A stretch of DNA of 64,000 nucleotides, from assembly GCF_023028225.1 (NCBI RefSeq), contig NZ_CP095482.1, forward strand, positions 930,001-994,000, given 5' to 3'. The notes beneath the pieces were generated by a model. The model was not told where the DNA came from and searched no databases. It was given only the letters and a program-made list of their open reading frames with translations. The DNA comes from Halorientalis litorea (GTDB lineage: Archaea > Halobacteriota > Halobacteria > Halobacteriales > Haloarculaceae). A program made the position numbers and the translations under genes. Positions 9,251-18,411 of the stretch are shown here, one piece after another. The first letter of the stretch is position 1, and each line of letters begins with the position of its first letter.

Positions 9251-9459
9251 TCGTCGCTCCGCTCCTCGGTTGCGTCGCGGAAAACGTGGGCCACTCCGGA
9301 TTCGAACAACGCGAAGACGGTCCTGCTCACGATGTTGCGCGGGCTGCGACTTCTCTCGTTCAAATCCTCCTGGCTGCATCGTTTTGCCACTCACGAGGTG
9401 TTCGTGGCAAAAACGTGGGCCACTCCGGATTTGAACCGAAGACCTCCCGGTTATCAGCC
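9251..9459. repeat. Left copy of a 209-bp direct repeat ending in a tRNA-Ile 3' half
   Basis: This stretch is repeated in the same orientation and with only scattered mismatches at 18412-18620. On the minus strand it begins with the anticodon loop, anticodon 3' stem, T arm and acceptor 3' strand of tRNA-Ile (9413-9459). The 5' half of the tRNA is absent, so this is a fragment, not a gene. Inside the repeat, 129 bases away, a second tRNA-3'-end-like segment occurs (9281-9310). Around it are TTTT...AAAA hairpin-like units (for example the GCCAC/GTGGC pair at about 9383-9410). The pair may be the scar of an integration or of a larger duplication at tRNA-Ile. Confidence 0.85.
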
Positions 9460-9663
9460 CCGCACTGCTCGGGACCACTCGGTCACGTACGAGTCGGACT
9501 CACCACCGCCGACAGAACCAGATTCACGCTACTCCCGAGAAAGATTGCTGCGCTAAGTACCTAGCCGAGCGGTGCTCAGTGATTGCTATCTGGATTTGAG
9601 GTTGAGCTACAGGCTGTCTCGGTATAATCTGGCGATGCAGAGTCTGACCCTGTTCAACACCAC

Positions 9664-9945
9664 CTAGTGATGTGTCTCAGGAACGCTGCTGAATAGAACG
9701 GACGTAGTCAACACGTTTGGATCCCACTCAAGCGCAGTGGCGATTGCGTATTGACAGGGAACATCCTGTAACTCGGATGTTGTCGGACGGCTGAGATGGT
9801 TCAGTGATTGAATAACTCTAGACGAGAGCGGGACCATCTGATGGTTCGTCACATCTCGGTCGAGTCGGTAGCCACGTGGGTGTGAGAAGTTATCTGCTGT
9901 CAGGAGGAGTTTCGAGATTCGCGGAGGGTCCCAATCGCTGGTCAT
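9664..9945 (-). CDS. Hypothetical protein at the end of the pst cluster
   Basis: A possible 93-residue protein. The ATG at 9945 has a GGTG ribosome-binding-like sequence upstream and overlaps the end of the AbrB-PhoU gene by 56 bases, so it could be the last gene of the phosphate operon. The sequence has no family features that I recognise and is less acidic than its neighbours. The region is visibly richer in A+T than the surrounding chromosome. It may be a real small gene or a chance open frame. Confidence 0.3.
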   Translation of the reverse strand: MTSDWDPPRISKLLLTADNFSHPRGYRLDRDVTNHQMVPLSSRVIQSLNHLSRPTTSELQDVPCQYAIATALEWDPNVLTTSVLFSSVPETHH

Positions 9946-10942
9946 TTATTTCACCTGTCTGGACAGCACTTCGGATGCGGAGTTCCGCGATGTTGCCGCC
10001 GGTCTCCGCAGTCCGTCGAAGACTGTCCATTGCGCGTACCAATCGGGGAGAGATGGTCCCGGCGTCAAGCAGGTTCGACTGTAGGGTGTCGAGCTCGTCT
10101 AACAGGTCGTCTTTGGCCGCCAGTACCTCGTAGGCGGTCTCGATGGCACCGTCGTCGATGACACACTGACTGGCGTCTTCTACGATCGTCCGTGTCGACT
10201 CGGCGATGGGTCGAACGTCCGCCGCCAAGGACTCGTCGACTGGCTCGTCGAGACGGCGTGTGACCGTCGCGATACGCTCGGCGTGGTCTGCGACACGGTC
10301 GAGTTCGCGGGCAATGGTCCGTGCCCTGAACAGTTCTGTGCGGGTCAGGTCGAGCGCGTCGACCTCGTCGAGTCGTGACAGCGACCGGTCGAAGTGGCGG
10401 TCAACGATGGCGAACAACCGGTCGGCGTCGTCGTCCCGGTGCAAAACACTGTCCGCCGTCCTCTCCCCGAGGAGGGCGGCAGTGGCTTCACGGTACATCG
10501 ACAGTGTCACGAACTTGAGTTGGCGAACGGACTGCCAGATGGAAACCTCCTCGGCATCAAGCAACGTCCTGACGTGGAGGTGTGACTCCGTCCCTCCGTC
10601 GAGTGTAACCCCAGCCAGTTCGCTGGCCGCCCGGTTCACCACTCGTCGCTGGTCTCTAGTAAACGAGTCGGCGGCGACGAAGCGTATCTCTTCGGCACCA
10701 GCACTGTAGGCCGCCCGGAGCGTGTGTTCGAGACGGGCCGTCTCGTCGTGGTCCACCCGGACGCGTGCCCGGAGTGTCGCATCGTCACTGTGGCCACGTG
10801 GCTGGACGACGAGCAGGTCGTCGATGTGCGTGTGAATGTCGACGACGGATCCGGCCTCGATAGCTTGGGTGTCGGCCCACGACCGCGGGAGCGAAACCGT
10901 GTACGTGCCGCCACCGACCTCCTGTACCTTGCGCGATTCCAT
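9890..10942 (-). CDS. PhoU-family phosphate regulator with N-terminal AbrB domain
   Basis: A 350-residue protein. Residues 1-50 are a SpoVT/AbrB-type DNA-binding fold (ESRKVQEVGGGTYTVSLPRSWA). The rest is a two-repeat PhoU helical bundle with metal-binding ExxxD-type segments such as RELDRVADHAERIA (residues about 210-225). This architecture is typical of archaeal phosphate-uptake regulators. It probably senses the state of the Pst transporter and controls pst transcription. It is last of the recognised genes in the pst operon and overlaps the mini-PhoU stop (TGATG). As the only full-length PhoU here it may have taken over both PhoU roles. Confidence 0.88.
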   Translation of the reverse strand: MESRKVQEVGGGTYTVSLPRSWADTQAIEAGSVVDIHTHIDDLLVVQPRGHSDDATLRARVRVDHDETARLEHTLRAAYSAGAEEIRFVAADSFTRDQRRVVNRAASELAGVTLDGGTESHLHVRTLLDAEEVSIWQSVRQLKFVTLSMYREATAALLGERTADSVLHRDDDADRLFAIVDRHFDRSLSRLDEVDALDLTRTELFRARTIARELDRVADHAERIATVTRRLDEPVDESLAADVRPIAESTRTIVEDASQCVIDDGAIETAYEVLAAKDDLLDELDTLQSNLLDAGTISPRLVRAMDSLRRTAETGGNIAELRIRSAVQTGEINDQRLGPSANLETPPDSR

Positions 10943-11124
10943 CAGTAGATGAGGGCAGGGTCGCTCTCGGTCATGTACAGCGTGCGAGCGGCGATGTTGG
11001 CCGCGTGGTCGCCTTCCCGGAGGGCTCGGAGCACCGTTTCGACCCGGTCGGTCACGAGGCCACCCACTGTGACCACGTCGGCGTGGAAGTCCTCGGGTGC
11101 CTCTTGGTAGATTTCGCGTGCCAT
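10942..11124 (-). CDS. phoU: Internally deleted PhoU (60 residues)
   Basis: The N-terminal half (MAREIYQE... to VETVLRAL) corresponds to the first helix of classical PhoU. The C-terminal half (EGDHAANIAARTLYM...LIY) corresponds to its last 25 residues. About 160 residues between them, including both metal-binding repeats, are missing, yet the frame is intact. It lies where phoU normally lies, directly after pstB, and is joined to the next gene by a TGATG overlap. The in-frame join suggests a recombination deletion between similar segments of the two PhoU repeats. Whether the short protein does anything is unknown; a non-functional remnant kept for translational coupling is plausible. Confidence 0.75.
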   Translation of the reverse strand: MAREIYQEAPEDFHADVVTVGGLVTDRVETVLRALREGDHAANIAARTLYMTESDPALIY

Positions 11125-11128
11125 AGTG

Positions 11129-12034
11129 TCACCCGAACTTCCCGGTGATGTAGTCCTCGACGCGTTGGCTCTCGGGGTTCTCGAATATCTTGTCGGTGTC
11201 GCCGAACTCGACGAGTTCGCCGCCGGTCAGGAAGACGGCGGTCTGGTCGGAGATGCGGGCGGCCTGTTGCATGTTGTGGGTGACGATGACGACGGTGTAG
11301 TCTTCGGCCAAGTCGTGGATGAGGTCCTCTATCTTGGCTGTGGCGATGGGGTCGAGCGCGGAGGCCGGTTCGTCCATCAGGATGACATCGGGGTCGACCG
11401 ACAGACACCGGGCGATACAGAGTCGTTGTTGCTGCCCGCCCGAGAGCCCCATCGCGTTGTCGTCGAGTCGGTCTGCGACCTCCTCCCAGAGGGCGGCCTG
11501 CCGGAGCGACTGCTCGACGAGTGACTCCGCCTCGTCGCGGTCGTCGCGGCCGAGCAGACGAGCCAGCAGGCCGGTCTCGATGTCGCCGTGCTTGCGTGGG
11601 CCGTAAGTGATGTTGTCCCGGATAGACTTGGGGAAGGGGTTGGGCGACTGGAACACCATGCCGATGCGCTTGCGGAGTTCGACAAGGTCGACACCGTCTT
11701 GATAGACCTCCTTGTCGTCGAGCCGGACCGACCCGTCGACCCGGGCCGATCGGATGCGGTCGTTCATGCGGTTGAGCGAGCGCAGGAACGTCGACTTCCC
11801 GCACCCGGAGGGGCCGATGAGGGCCGTGACGCTCTGTTCGGGTATCTGCATGGTGACGCCTTTGAGGGCGTGGTCCTCACCGTAGTAGACATCTAGGTCC
11901 TCGGTGACGAGTTTTGCCTCGCCCTCGAACTGGTAGTTTGTCCAAGCGTCGCGTATCTCCTCTGCTGTCTCGCCCGTCGTCGTCTGGGGCGGGCGGTCGG
12001 TGTCGACTGTCTCTGACTGTGTGGTTTCGCTCAT
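11129..12034 (-). CDS. pstB: Phosphate ABC transporter ATP-binding protein
   Basis: A 301-residue ABC ATPase that powers phosphate import through PstC/PstA. It has Walker [10 protein letters not shown] at about 74-82, the Q-loop in [10 protein letters not shown], signature LSGGQQQR, Walker B VILMDEP and the switch His in VTHNM. Compared with bacterial PstB (about 255 residues) it has an acidic, Thr-rich N-terminal extension of about 40 residues, common in halophiles. The start at 12034 is chosen because it lies just two bases after pstA; the upstream frame only overlaps pstA. Confidence 0.97.
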   Translation of the reverse strand: MSETTQSETVDTDRPPQTTTGETAEEIRDAWTNYQFEGEAKLVTEDLDVYYGEDHALKGVTMQIPEQSVTALIGPSGCGKSTFLRSLNRMNDRIRSARVDGSVRLDDKEVYQDGVDLVELRKRIGMVFQSPNPFPKSIRDNITYGPRKHGDIETGLLARLLGRDDRDEAESLVEQSLRQAALWEEVADRLDDNAMGLSGGQQQRLCIARCLSVDPDVILMDEPASALDPIATAKIEDLIHDLAEDYTVVIVTHNMQQAARISDQTAVFLTGGELVEFGDTDKIFENPESQRVEDYITGKFG

Positions 12035-12036
12035 TG

Positions 12037-13659
12037 TCACTCGTACTGTAGTTTCCGCCTGAAGTAGTACCGCGCCCCGATGCCCACCGCGTAGAACGAC
12101 AGGACGACGAGGAGCAGGACCAATGCCGTCGCCCACCGGAAGCTATCGGGGTTGGCGACGTTCTGGCCCAGTCCCACGCCCGCGGTGATGAGCGCGAACA
12201 GCTGGTACGGCAGTGCCGATGTCGCTTGCAGGAGTTCGGGGTTGGCGACGAACGGCGGTGCCGCGGTGAACTCGAAGCCGCCGATGACGTCGACGGTCTG
12301 TCCCCCGGGGACGAACGTCCCGCCCGCCATCGTCAGCAGGATGGGGGCCGTCTCGCCGGCGATGCGGCCCACGCCGAGGATGACGCCGGTGACGACTCCG
12401 GGCAAAGCCGCCGGGAGGACGACACTGCGGATTGTCTGCCACTTGGTCACGCCGAGGGCGGCACTAGCGTCGCGGTACTCGTCGGGGACCGACAGCATCG
12501 CCTCGCGACTCGTGATGAGCACGAGCGGCAACAGCATGAACCCGAGCGTGAGCATCCCCGACAGCAGCGACTTGCCGTTTCCGAATCGCGGGATGAGGAA
12601 GGCGAACCCGAACAGGCCGAAGACGATGCTCGGGGTGCTCCAGAGGCCGTTGGTGGCGACCTCGACGGCCTGGGTGAACCGCCCGCGTTCGGCGTACTCC
12701 GTGAGGAATATCGCTGCCCCGATCCCCAGCGGCACCGCGAACAGGACGGCCCCGACGACCAGCCAGAACGTCCCAACGATGGCGGGCAACACGCCCTGAA
12801 AGTCGTTCAGCAGTGCCACGCCATTCATCACGAACGGCAGCGACACCGGCAACTGGAACGAGAAGCCGAACAGCGTCACCGTAGGCCCGACTCCGAGTCC
12901 AAATTCCGCGCCTGCGAACACACCGGGGAGGCCACGGAAGACGGTGAACGCCACCAGAACGACTAGCACGCCGACGATGGAGAGCGCGTTCAGGTAGACG
13001 AGGACGAACGCGCCGGTACGGCGACCGCTGGCTCCGAACCCGCCGTAGGCCTTCGCGGCCGCCCACCCGACGAACAGCGAGGTGGCGAGCGTAATCGTCG
13101 GGACGACGAACCCGCCCGTCAGCGACGCCTGCTGTTCCCAGCCGAGGTTCCAGAGCCACTCCGCCCCGACGACGCCGGTGAACAGGACCAGTCCGGCTAG
13201 TATCGAAAGGGTTCCAACTGGGAGCGTAGACCCGATATCCTCACGTGGGAGCGCGGTGGCCGCGAACGCGATGGCGGCGGTGACGAGGCCGACGACGGAC
13301 CCGCCGCCGGTACCGAACCCGAGCGTGACGGCTCCGACGCTAGCACCAGCGACGAACCACGGTACTGCGGCGGCGAAAGCCGCCACGAGGCCGGCACTCG
13401 GGCTCGGCGACGTGTCCACTGCATCGAGGTACGAGCCAACCCCGAACGTGACGACTGCCGTCCCGAGGAGCACCAGCAGACCGCCGAACAGGCCGACGAC
13501 CGGCACGCCAGCGAGGCTGCCGGTGACCGACACTTGCCCGAAGAACGCGGCCAGCGAGAGCGCGAACAGGACGGTGGCGAGGCCGACGGTCCCGGCGGCG
13601 ACGGCCTCCGTCACGTCGGTCCGGTCACTGACGAGTTCCGACTCGGCCGCGCCGGCCAT
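12037..13659 (-). CDS. pstA: Phosphate ABC transporter permease PstA, extended
   Basis: A 540-residue membrane protein. The C-terminal part (about 250-540) is the PstA permease with the ABC-coupling EAA-like loop ([20 protein letters not shown]) and [13 protein letters not shown]. The N-terminal 230 residues add about six extra hydrophobic spans, making it nearly twice the length of bacterial PstA; this extension is seen in other haloarchaea. It pairs with PstC to form the phosphate channel. Its start overlaps the pstC stop by one base (TGATG). Confidence 0.93.
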   Translation of the reverse strand: MAGAAESELVSDRTDVTEAVAAGTVGLATVLFALSLAAFFGQVSVTGSLAGVPVVGLFGGLLVLLGTAVVTFGVGSYLDAVDTSPSPSAGLVAAFAAAVPWFVAGASVGAVTLGFGTGGGSVVGLVTAAIAFAATALPREDIGSTLPVGTLSILAGLVLFTGVVGAEWLWNLGWEQQASLTGGFVVPTITLATSLFVGWAAAKAYGGFGASGRRTGAFVLVYLNALSIVGVLVVLVAFTVFRGLPGVFAGAEFGLGVGPTVTLFGFSFQLPVSLPFVMNGVALLNDFQGVLPAIVGTFWLVVGAVLFAVPLGIGAAIFLTEYAERGRFTQAVEVATNGLWSTPSIVFGLFGFAFLIPRFGNGKSLLSGMLTLGFMLLPLVLITSREAMLSVPDEYRDASAALGVTKWQTIRSVVLPAALPGVVTGVILGVGRIAGETAPILLTMAGGTFVPGGQTVDVIGGFEFTAAPPFVANPELLQATSALPYQLFALITAGVGLGQNVANPDSFRWATALVLLLVVLSFYAVGIGARYYFRRKLQYE

Positions 13660-14786
13660 CAGACCTCACCCCCGAGTTTCTCCCGCATCCGCCACTCGAT
13701 GTACTGCGACCCGACGGAGATAATCAGGACGGTGACGAACAGGATGACGCCGGCGACGAACAGGGCGTCCATCTGGAGACCGTCTGCATTCCCGTAGTTG
13801 CGGGCGATGAGCGACGTGAGCGTCTCCTGGCCGTAGAAGACGTTGACCAGCGGGTCGGTGAGCCGCGGGACGCCCCGGAGCATCACCGTCGCCGCCATGG
13901 TCTCGCCGATGGCCCGGCCCACGCCCAGCAGGACCGCCGCCGAGACGCCCGAGAACGCCGCGGGGAGCGTGATGGAGGTCATCGTCTGCCAGTCGGTCGT
14001 CCCCATCGCCAGCGACCCGCTCTTCATCGACTCGGGAACGCTGCTAAGCGCGTCCTCGGCGACCGAGACCACCGTCGGCAGTGCCATCAGGCCGACGACG
14101 ATGCCGACGAAGAGGTACGTCCCTTGGCCGGTCGTCCGGAACTGGTCGCTGGCCCACGGGCTCAGCAGGGTGAACCCGATGAACCCGTAGACGATGGAAG
14201 GGATGCCGGCCAAAATCTCGATACCGGGCTTGACGGCCTCCCGGACCGTCGGCGGGGCGATCTCCGAGAGGAACAGGGCGGCGGCGACGCCGAGCGGTGC
14301 GGCAACTACCGTCGCGATAACCGTCACCAGCAGCGTCCCGTGGATCATCGGGACCATCGAGTACCGGACCGGGTCGGTCACCGCGTCCCACCGGGTCTGG
14401 ACGAACATCCGGACGCCCGGGACCTCGATTCCGAAAACGGTCGCCGTCTCGTAGCGCACGACCGGGACGGACTCCCGGAAGATGAACACGACGATGAGGC
14501 CGAGGATGAGCAGCGTCGAGGCGGTCATCGTCATCGTCAGTGCCCGGGCGGTCAGTTCCTGGTGTCGGAGCCACCCGTACCCGGCGGCGACCAAGAACAC
14601 CGCGAAGGGGCCGACCGTCAGCGACGAGACGGCGAGAAAGCCGCCGAGGGCGGCCAGCAGTGCCACCATCATCACCGAGACAGTGACCAGCGCGCTCGTC
14701 TCCGTACGGTCGATGAACCGCCGTGCCTGCCTTCGCCAGCGTCCAATCCGCGTGCTGACCGTCGTCTCGTCGGGTTTCCGTGTCAT
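13659..14786 (-). CDS. pstC: Phosphate ABC transporter permease PstC
   Basis: A 375-residue permease. The C-terminal 280 residues hold the PstC fold with IEILAGIPSIVYGFIGF, the EAA loop ALAMGTTDWQTMTSITLPAA in slightly degenerate form and GRAIGETMAATV. Two or three additional spans precede it. It follows pstS after an 82-base gap and is coupled to pstA, so the order pstS-C-A-B-phoU is the classical one. Confidence 0.94.
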   Translation of the reverse strand: MTRKPDETTVSTRIGRWRRQARRFIDRTETSALVTVSVMMVALLAALGGFLAVSSLTVGPFAVFLVAAGYGWLRHQELTARALTMTMTASTLLILGLIVVFIFRESVPVVRYETATVFGIEVPGVRMFVQTRWDAVTDPVRYSMVPMIHGTLLVTVIATVVAAPLGVAAALFLSEIAPPTVREAVKPGIEILAGIPSIVYGFIGFTLLSPWASDQFRTTGQGTYLFVGIVVGLMALPTVVSVAEDALSSVPESMKSGSLAMGTTDWQTMTSITLPAAFSGVSAAVLLGVGRAIGETMAATVMLRGVPRLTDPLVNVFYGQETLTSLIARNYGNADGLQMDALFVAGVILFVTVLIISVGSQYIEWRMREKLGGEV

Positions 14787-14868
14787 ATCGTGTAGCGTTC
14801 GGTGTGTCGTCGTCTCGTATCCAAAGAGGTAGTTCGGCTCGGTAGGTGCGCCCGCGACGGGCCGACCG

Positions 14869-16074
14869 TCAGGGCTTGAGTTCGTTGACCTTGCTCTTCA
14901 TCTCCTCGAGGTCGGAGGTCGGCAGCGGAATGTAGTTGTTGTCCTCGACGAAGGTGACCTGTCCGAACTCTGTGAGGAACATACTGAGGAACGCCGCCTC
15001 GCGCCGGTCGAGGCCCCCGCCGTTGGGGTTGCTGTCCTCAACGAGCGTGTACATGTGGAGGTTCCGGTTCAGCGGGTAGTCGCTGTCGAAGATGGTGTTC
15101 TCGGCGTCCGGGTCGGGTTCGTAGAGCGTCCCGTCGAAGTCGATGCCGATGGGTTGAACCTGGTCGCTCGTGAACGCCAGTGCCATGTACGCGATGGCAC
15201 CCTGGTTCTGGGAGACGAGCTGGGCCACCTGCTGATTCTGGCCCTGGCGGGTGTCGACCTCCATCGGCGCGTCGGCGTCACCGAGCATGTTCAGCCGGAA
15301 GGAGGTGTCCGTCCCGGAGCCCTCGGCGCGACCGATGACGTAGATTTCCTGGTCGTAGTCGACGCCGTCGAGGTCGCTCCAGTTGTCGACCTCGCCCTGG
15401 TAGATGGCGCGGATCTGGTCGCCGGTGAGCTGGGAGACGCCGGCATCGGAGACGTCGCTGCTGACGACGACCGGCTGGCCGTCCCGACCGACGACGTTGT
15501 CGACGACCGTCTCTTGGGCCCGCTGTTCGCTCCAGTCCAGTTCTGCCGTGATGGGACCGGAGGAATTGCCGATGTCGACTAGGCCGTCGACGACGGCCTC
15601 ACAGCCGGTGCCGGAGTGGCTCAGGCCGACCGTAGTCTGGAACGGCGGGTCAGAGCGTTGGTCGGTCGCCTCGAAGCCGAACTGGCTGGCGAAGTAGTCG
15701 GCGATGAGCATGTCGGTGTCGATTTCGTCCCAGCCGGGGACGCTCCCCTCGTCGTTGGCCCCCCAGTACTCGCCGTCGCTCGGCGGCGCGTTGGAGTTCC
15801 AGTAAGAACTACCCTTGTTCGAGATGGGGTACACCGTCGAGGACCCCTCGGCGTTGAGCAGCGACGTTTCGCTCCCGCCGCCTCCAGAGGAGCCCTCGTT
15901 CTGGCTCCCACCATCGCTGGACCCGTCGCCGGACCCGTCACCGTCACCGTCGGATCCGTCGCCGTCGGACTGTGAGTTACAGCCGGCCAAGCCGGCCGCA
16001 CCAACCACACCCGACGTGACGAGGAACTTCCGTCGTGACAGCCGTTTCGACAGTTTACTGTCTGATGTCATCAT
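14869..16074 (-). CDS. pstS: Phosphate-binding lipoprotein PstS
   Basis: The extracellular phosphate receptor of the Pst system. The N-terminus carries a Tat motif and lipobox (RRKFLVTSGVVGAAGLAGC), so it is exported folded and lipid-anchored. A Gly/Ser/Asp-rich linker (about 35-65) follows. The mature domain has the phosphate-binding segments AEGSSTVYPI, LSHSGTGCE and GRAEGSGTDTSF. The start is one of two adjacent ATGs (16074 or 16071); residues upstream in the same frame are not conserved-looking and lie beyond the TATA box. It is first gene of the pst operon. Confidence 0.95.
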   Translation of the reverse strand: MMTSDSKLSKRLSRRKFLVTSGVVGAAGLAGCNSQSDGDGSDGDGDGSGDGSSDGGSQNEGSSGGGGSETSLLNAEGSSTVYPISNKGSSYWNSNAPPSDGEYWGANDEGSVPGWDEIDTDMLIADYFASQFGFEATDQRSDPPFQTTVGLSHSGTGCEAVVDGLVDIGNSSGPITAELDWSEQRAQETVVDNVVGRDGQPVVVSSDVSDAGVSQLTGDQIRAIYQGEVDNWSDLDGVDYDQEIYVIGRAEGSGTDTSFRLNMLGDADAPMEVDTRQGQNQQVAQLVSQNQGAIAYMALAFTSDQVQPIGIDFDGTLYEPDPDAENTIFDSDYPLNRNLHMYTLVEDSNPNGGGLDRREAAFLSMFLTEFGQVTFVEDNNYIPLPTSDLEEMKSKVNELKP

Positions 16075-16101
16075 CTGAGCCAGGTTGGGGGACAATAAAA
16101 C

Positions 16102-16116
16102 CGGTTTATAATACCG
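16102..16116 (-). promoter_or_regulatory. TATA box of the pst operon inside a near-palindrome
   Basis: On the minus strand this reads CGGTATTATAAACCG. A TATA element is enclosed by CGGT and ACCG arms. It lies about 30-40 bases upstream of the pstS ATG, giving a very short leader. The symmetrical arms could form a repressor site overlapping the TATA box. Confidence 0.65.
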
Positions 16117-16148
16117 AGGTGTTAGGCTCTTTACGGCCCCTGAACACA

Positions 16149-16181
16149 CTGTACGGGTATATCGTATTTGTACCCGAACAG
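16149..16181. promoter_or_regulatory. Candidate operator between divergent pstS and transducer genes
   Basis: Two 11-base arms (CTGTACGGGTA and TACCCGAACAG) form an inverted repeat with one mismatch and an 11-base spacer. The site is centred between the TATA boxes of the two divergent genes, an ideal position for a shared activator or repressor of phosphate starvation genes. No binding protein can be named from the sequence alone; the AbrB-PhoU protein of this operon is one candidate. Confidence 0.5.
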
Positions 16182-16193
16182 TTCGCTATTGCG

Positions 16194-16204
16194 TCTATAT
16201 ATTT
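16194..16204 (+). promoter_or_regulatory. TATA box of the transducer-like gene
   Basis: The sequence TCTATATATTT is a strong TATA element. A transcription start about 26 bases downstream would fall near 16226-16230. That favours the ATG at 16248 over the ATG at 16218 as the start of the gene. Confidence 0.6.
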
Positions 16205-16247
16205 GGCGACGGAAAGGATGATACAGTTCCGTACCGACCGGTCGTCC

Positions 16248-17177
16248 ATGAGTCGCGTACACGGCCGTGACCTGACTGGCCGGCCGATTGCCGACGCCGT
16301 CGACACCGTGGTTTCGGGCAGCGACGCCGAACGAGAGACGGTCCGGCACACGCTCGACCGTGTGCTCGAGGACGGAGTCGTGACCGCGGCGGCATTCGAG
16401 GACACCGTGGGTCAGACGGCGAAGGTCCTCGCCACCGCGGAGACGCGAGCAGAGTTGGCCAGAACGGCTCTCGAGGAGGCACGGACGACAGCCGAGCCGG
16501 TCACGGAGGTGTCGCTGGTCCGGACCCGTCTCGACAGCCTCGCGGCGACCGTCGACTCGGTCGAAGAGGATCTAGCCGCTGTCCAGCGGACCCTAGGGAG
16601 CGTCATGGGTCAGGACGACGGCGTGACCTACGAAGCTGTCCGTGATTTGCGCGAGGTCCACGAGGAGGCGACGGGGGTCCAACACCGGGCCGACGAGGTA
16701 CAGGTGGCACTCGAGGAGTTCGAGACGTGGGTGAACAACGAGGACGAACGCGCCGCGACCCTGCGCGGGGACGTCGACGACCTCGCCACGGCGGTCGACG
16801 CGCTCGAGGGCGCGGCCGAGGACGTCGCTGCGGACGGCGACGCGGCGACATGGGCCGACGCGGCGATGCAGCACGCATCGCTCGCCCTCCTCGTGGCGGA
16901 CCTCCGGGCCGAACTGGACACGCTCCGGTCGTGGCCGGTCGCGACGGACGGAAACCCCGACTGGGACGCCGTCGCGGGGCGACTCGACACGCTCGAGGAC
17001 CGCGTGACCGACGTGGCCGAGACGTTGGAACGGGCCTGCCAACCGGCGTGGCAGGACCGTTACGGTGCGTCCGTCGACGCGGTGCAACAGGTACTGGCGG
17101 ACCGCGAACCCCCTGTCGACTGGGCCGCCGTACATTCGGTGCTCGACGTACATCGGCCGGCCGGTGCCACGACGTGA
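16248..17177 (+). CDS. Coiled-coil 'halo transducer' family protein
   Basis: A 309-residue acidic soluble protein, almost entirely helical and coiled-coil, resembling the haloarchaeal proteins annotated as halo transducer protein. The N-terminus (LTGRPIADAVDTVVSGSDA) and the tail (PAWQDRYG...PPVDWAAVHSVLDVHRP) are the parts that look family-typical. It has no HAMP, methyl-accepting or membrane segment, so the transducer label is traditional. It is divergent from pstS and shares a regulatory region with it, which suggests a role in phosphate response. The start is chosen from TATA spacing. Confidence 0.65.
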   Translation: MSRVHGRDLTGRPIADAVDTVVSGSDAERETVRHTLDRVLEDGVVTAAAFEDTVGQTAKVLATAETRAELARTALEEARTTAEPVTEVSLVRTRLDSLAATVDSVEEDLAAVQRTLGSVMGQDDGVTYEAVRDLREVHEEATGVQHRADEVQVALEEFETWVNNEDERAATLRGDVDDLATAVDALEGAAEDVAADGDAATWADAAMQHASLALLVADLRAELDTLRSWPVATDGNPDWDAVAGRLDTLEDRVTDVAETLERACQPAWQDRYGASVDAVQQVLADREPPVDWAAVHSVLDVHRPAGATT

Positions 17178-17790
17178 CTGCTTCGAGAGTCGGCACGCCC
17201 ATCGCCGAGATGGCCACACAGCGGGACCATCACGGCGACATTGGCTGACGAAACCACCCCGCAGTTCCGGTTCGACATTCGGGAGTGTAAGCGACTCTCG
17301 CCCGGAGGAGGCGGGCGGTTCCAGTTTCCAGAAACAACCACTGAGACGTACTGCGGCAGGATTCGTTCAACCCGTGAAAGAACGACCTCACTGCCCGTAT
17401 TCACTTTTCGCGGTTGTCTCCGCTTCTGAAGCCCGTTAGCGGCACACTCTTCGTCGTGTCTCCTACGGTGTTACGTTCAGTTCCGAACAATCCCGTCTGA
17501 TGAGGCTGCACTCCCGGGGATTAACCACATCCACCTCGGACGGGGAAATTTCAACACTCACCCCATTGTCCGCAGAGCCAGAACAACCGCTCTGGCTTGG
17601 CAGGTGCTTGTCGTGCCGCTGAATACAGAGCGCGTACGTTGCAGAGCAAGTGAACCTGAAACCGCCAGTCTCCCGACCTCGTCTCCGGTCACCTAGCTGG
17701 CTATGCGAGGGTCTGAAGAAAGGAGCAGGGCCTGATGGCGCGAGAAGTTCCCACCCATGTCATAAATCACATATTTTCGAATGTGGGTTG
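17178..17790. other. Gene-poor, A+T-richer stretch; no recognised gene
   Basis: About 610 bases with no convincing gene. A long stop-free minus-strand frame runs from about 17763 to 17468, and a short plus-strand frame lies at 17241-17429. Neither resembles a family I know, and codon use is unlike that of the neighbours. It may be the decayed remains of a mobile element or a lost gene within the repeat-bounded segment. Confidence 0.5.
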
Positions 17791-18231
17791 TCACTCCATC
17801 GTAACGTGTTGGCAGTCCGCTTCGAGTCGAACCGTTGGTGACCCGTCTTCAGCGTTCTCAATCCATAGCTCGATGCCACTCGAGTTCTGGCCGCTACAGG
17901 GGAGTTGTCGCTGCTCAAAGCCCGGCCAATCGCGTTCGAACTGGGTTCCGTCAACCGATACTTTGACACTTTCGGGGTCGGTTGATTCTGGGAATGGTGC
18001 GTCTTCGTTGGCCTCGTTACTATCAGAGAGATGATACTCTTTCTCGAAGAGCGTCTCCCCGCCGCTGTTTGTCACTGTGACCGTAACGTTGTGTGTTTCC
18101 TCCCGCTCACCCAGGTAGACGGTTACCCAATGGGCAGGCGTTGGATAGGATTGTAAGGCCGTACACCCGCTGGCGGCGAGTGGTGTCGCGCTCAGACTGA
18201 TGAGGAACGCACGTCAAGTAATGGAGGGCAT
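17791..18231 (-). pseudogene. Tat lipoprotein gene broken by a nonsense codon in the Tat motif
   Basis: Read from ATG 18231 the frame gives MPSIT, a TGA stop at 18214-18216, then RAFLISLSATPLAASGC and a 120-residue beta-rich domain ending at 17791. Changing the TGA to CGA would restore a perfect Tat lipoprotein start, TRRAFL...LAASGC. The rest of the frame is open (HWVTVYLGERE, then NVTVTVTNSGGE, typical of haloarchaeal surface beta-sandwich domains). A GTG at 18075 could still start a shortened protein, but it would lack the export signal. Most likely a recent single-base inactivation; function unknown. Confidence 0.75.
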
Positions 18232-18411
18232 TCGAATCAGAATTGCCGAATCAGACTCTAATAAACCCGACTATTAATACTATATATTTGTCTCGTACTG
18301 ACTGGTGTGACGTATGGGGCAGTCCGGGCGTGCGGCTCGCTCCGCTCGCCGTTCCGGGCTGTGACTTTCAGGGTACAAATGCCGTTTAGGAGCGTTTTCA
18401 CGCTCGCAGAC

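Noticed and set aside
9413-9459. A second tRNA-Ile
   Set aside because: Only the 3' half is present; no D arm or 5' acceptor strand exists, so it cannot fold into a tRNA.
17241-17429. Possible small gene
   Set aside because: 62 codons without homology I recognise, no TATA or ribosome-binding signal, and neighbours of similar composition are non-coding.
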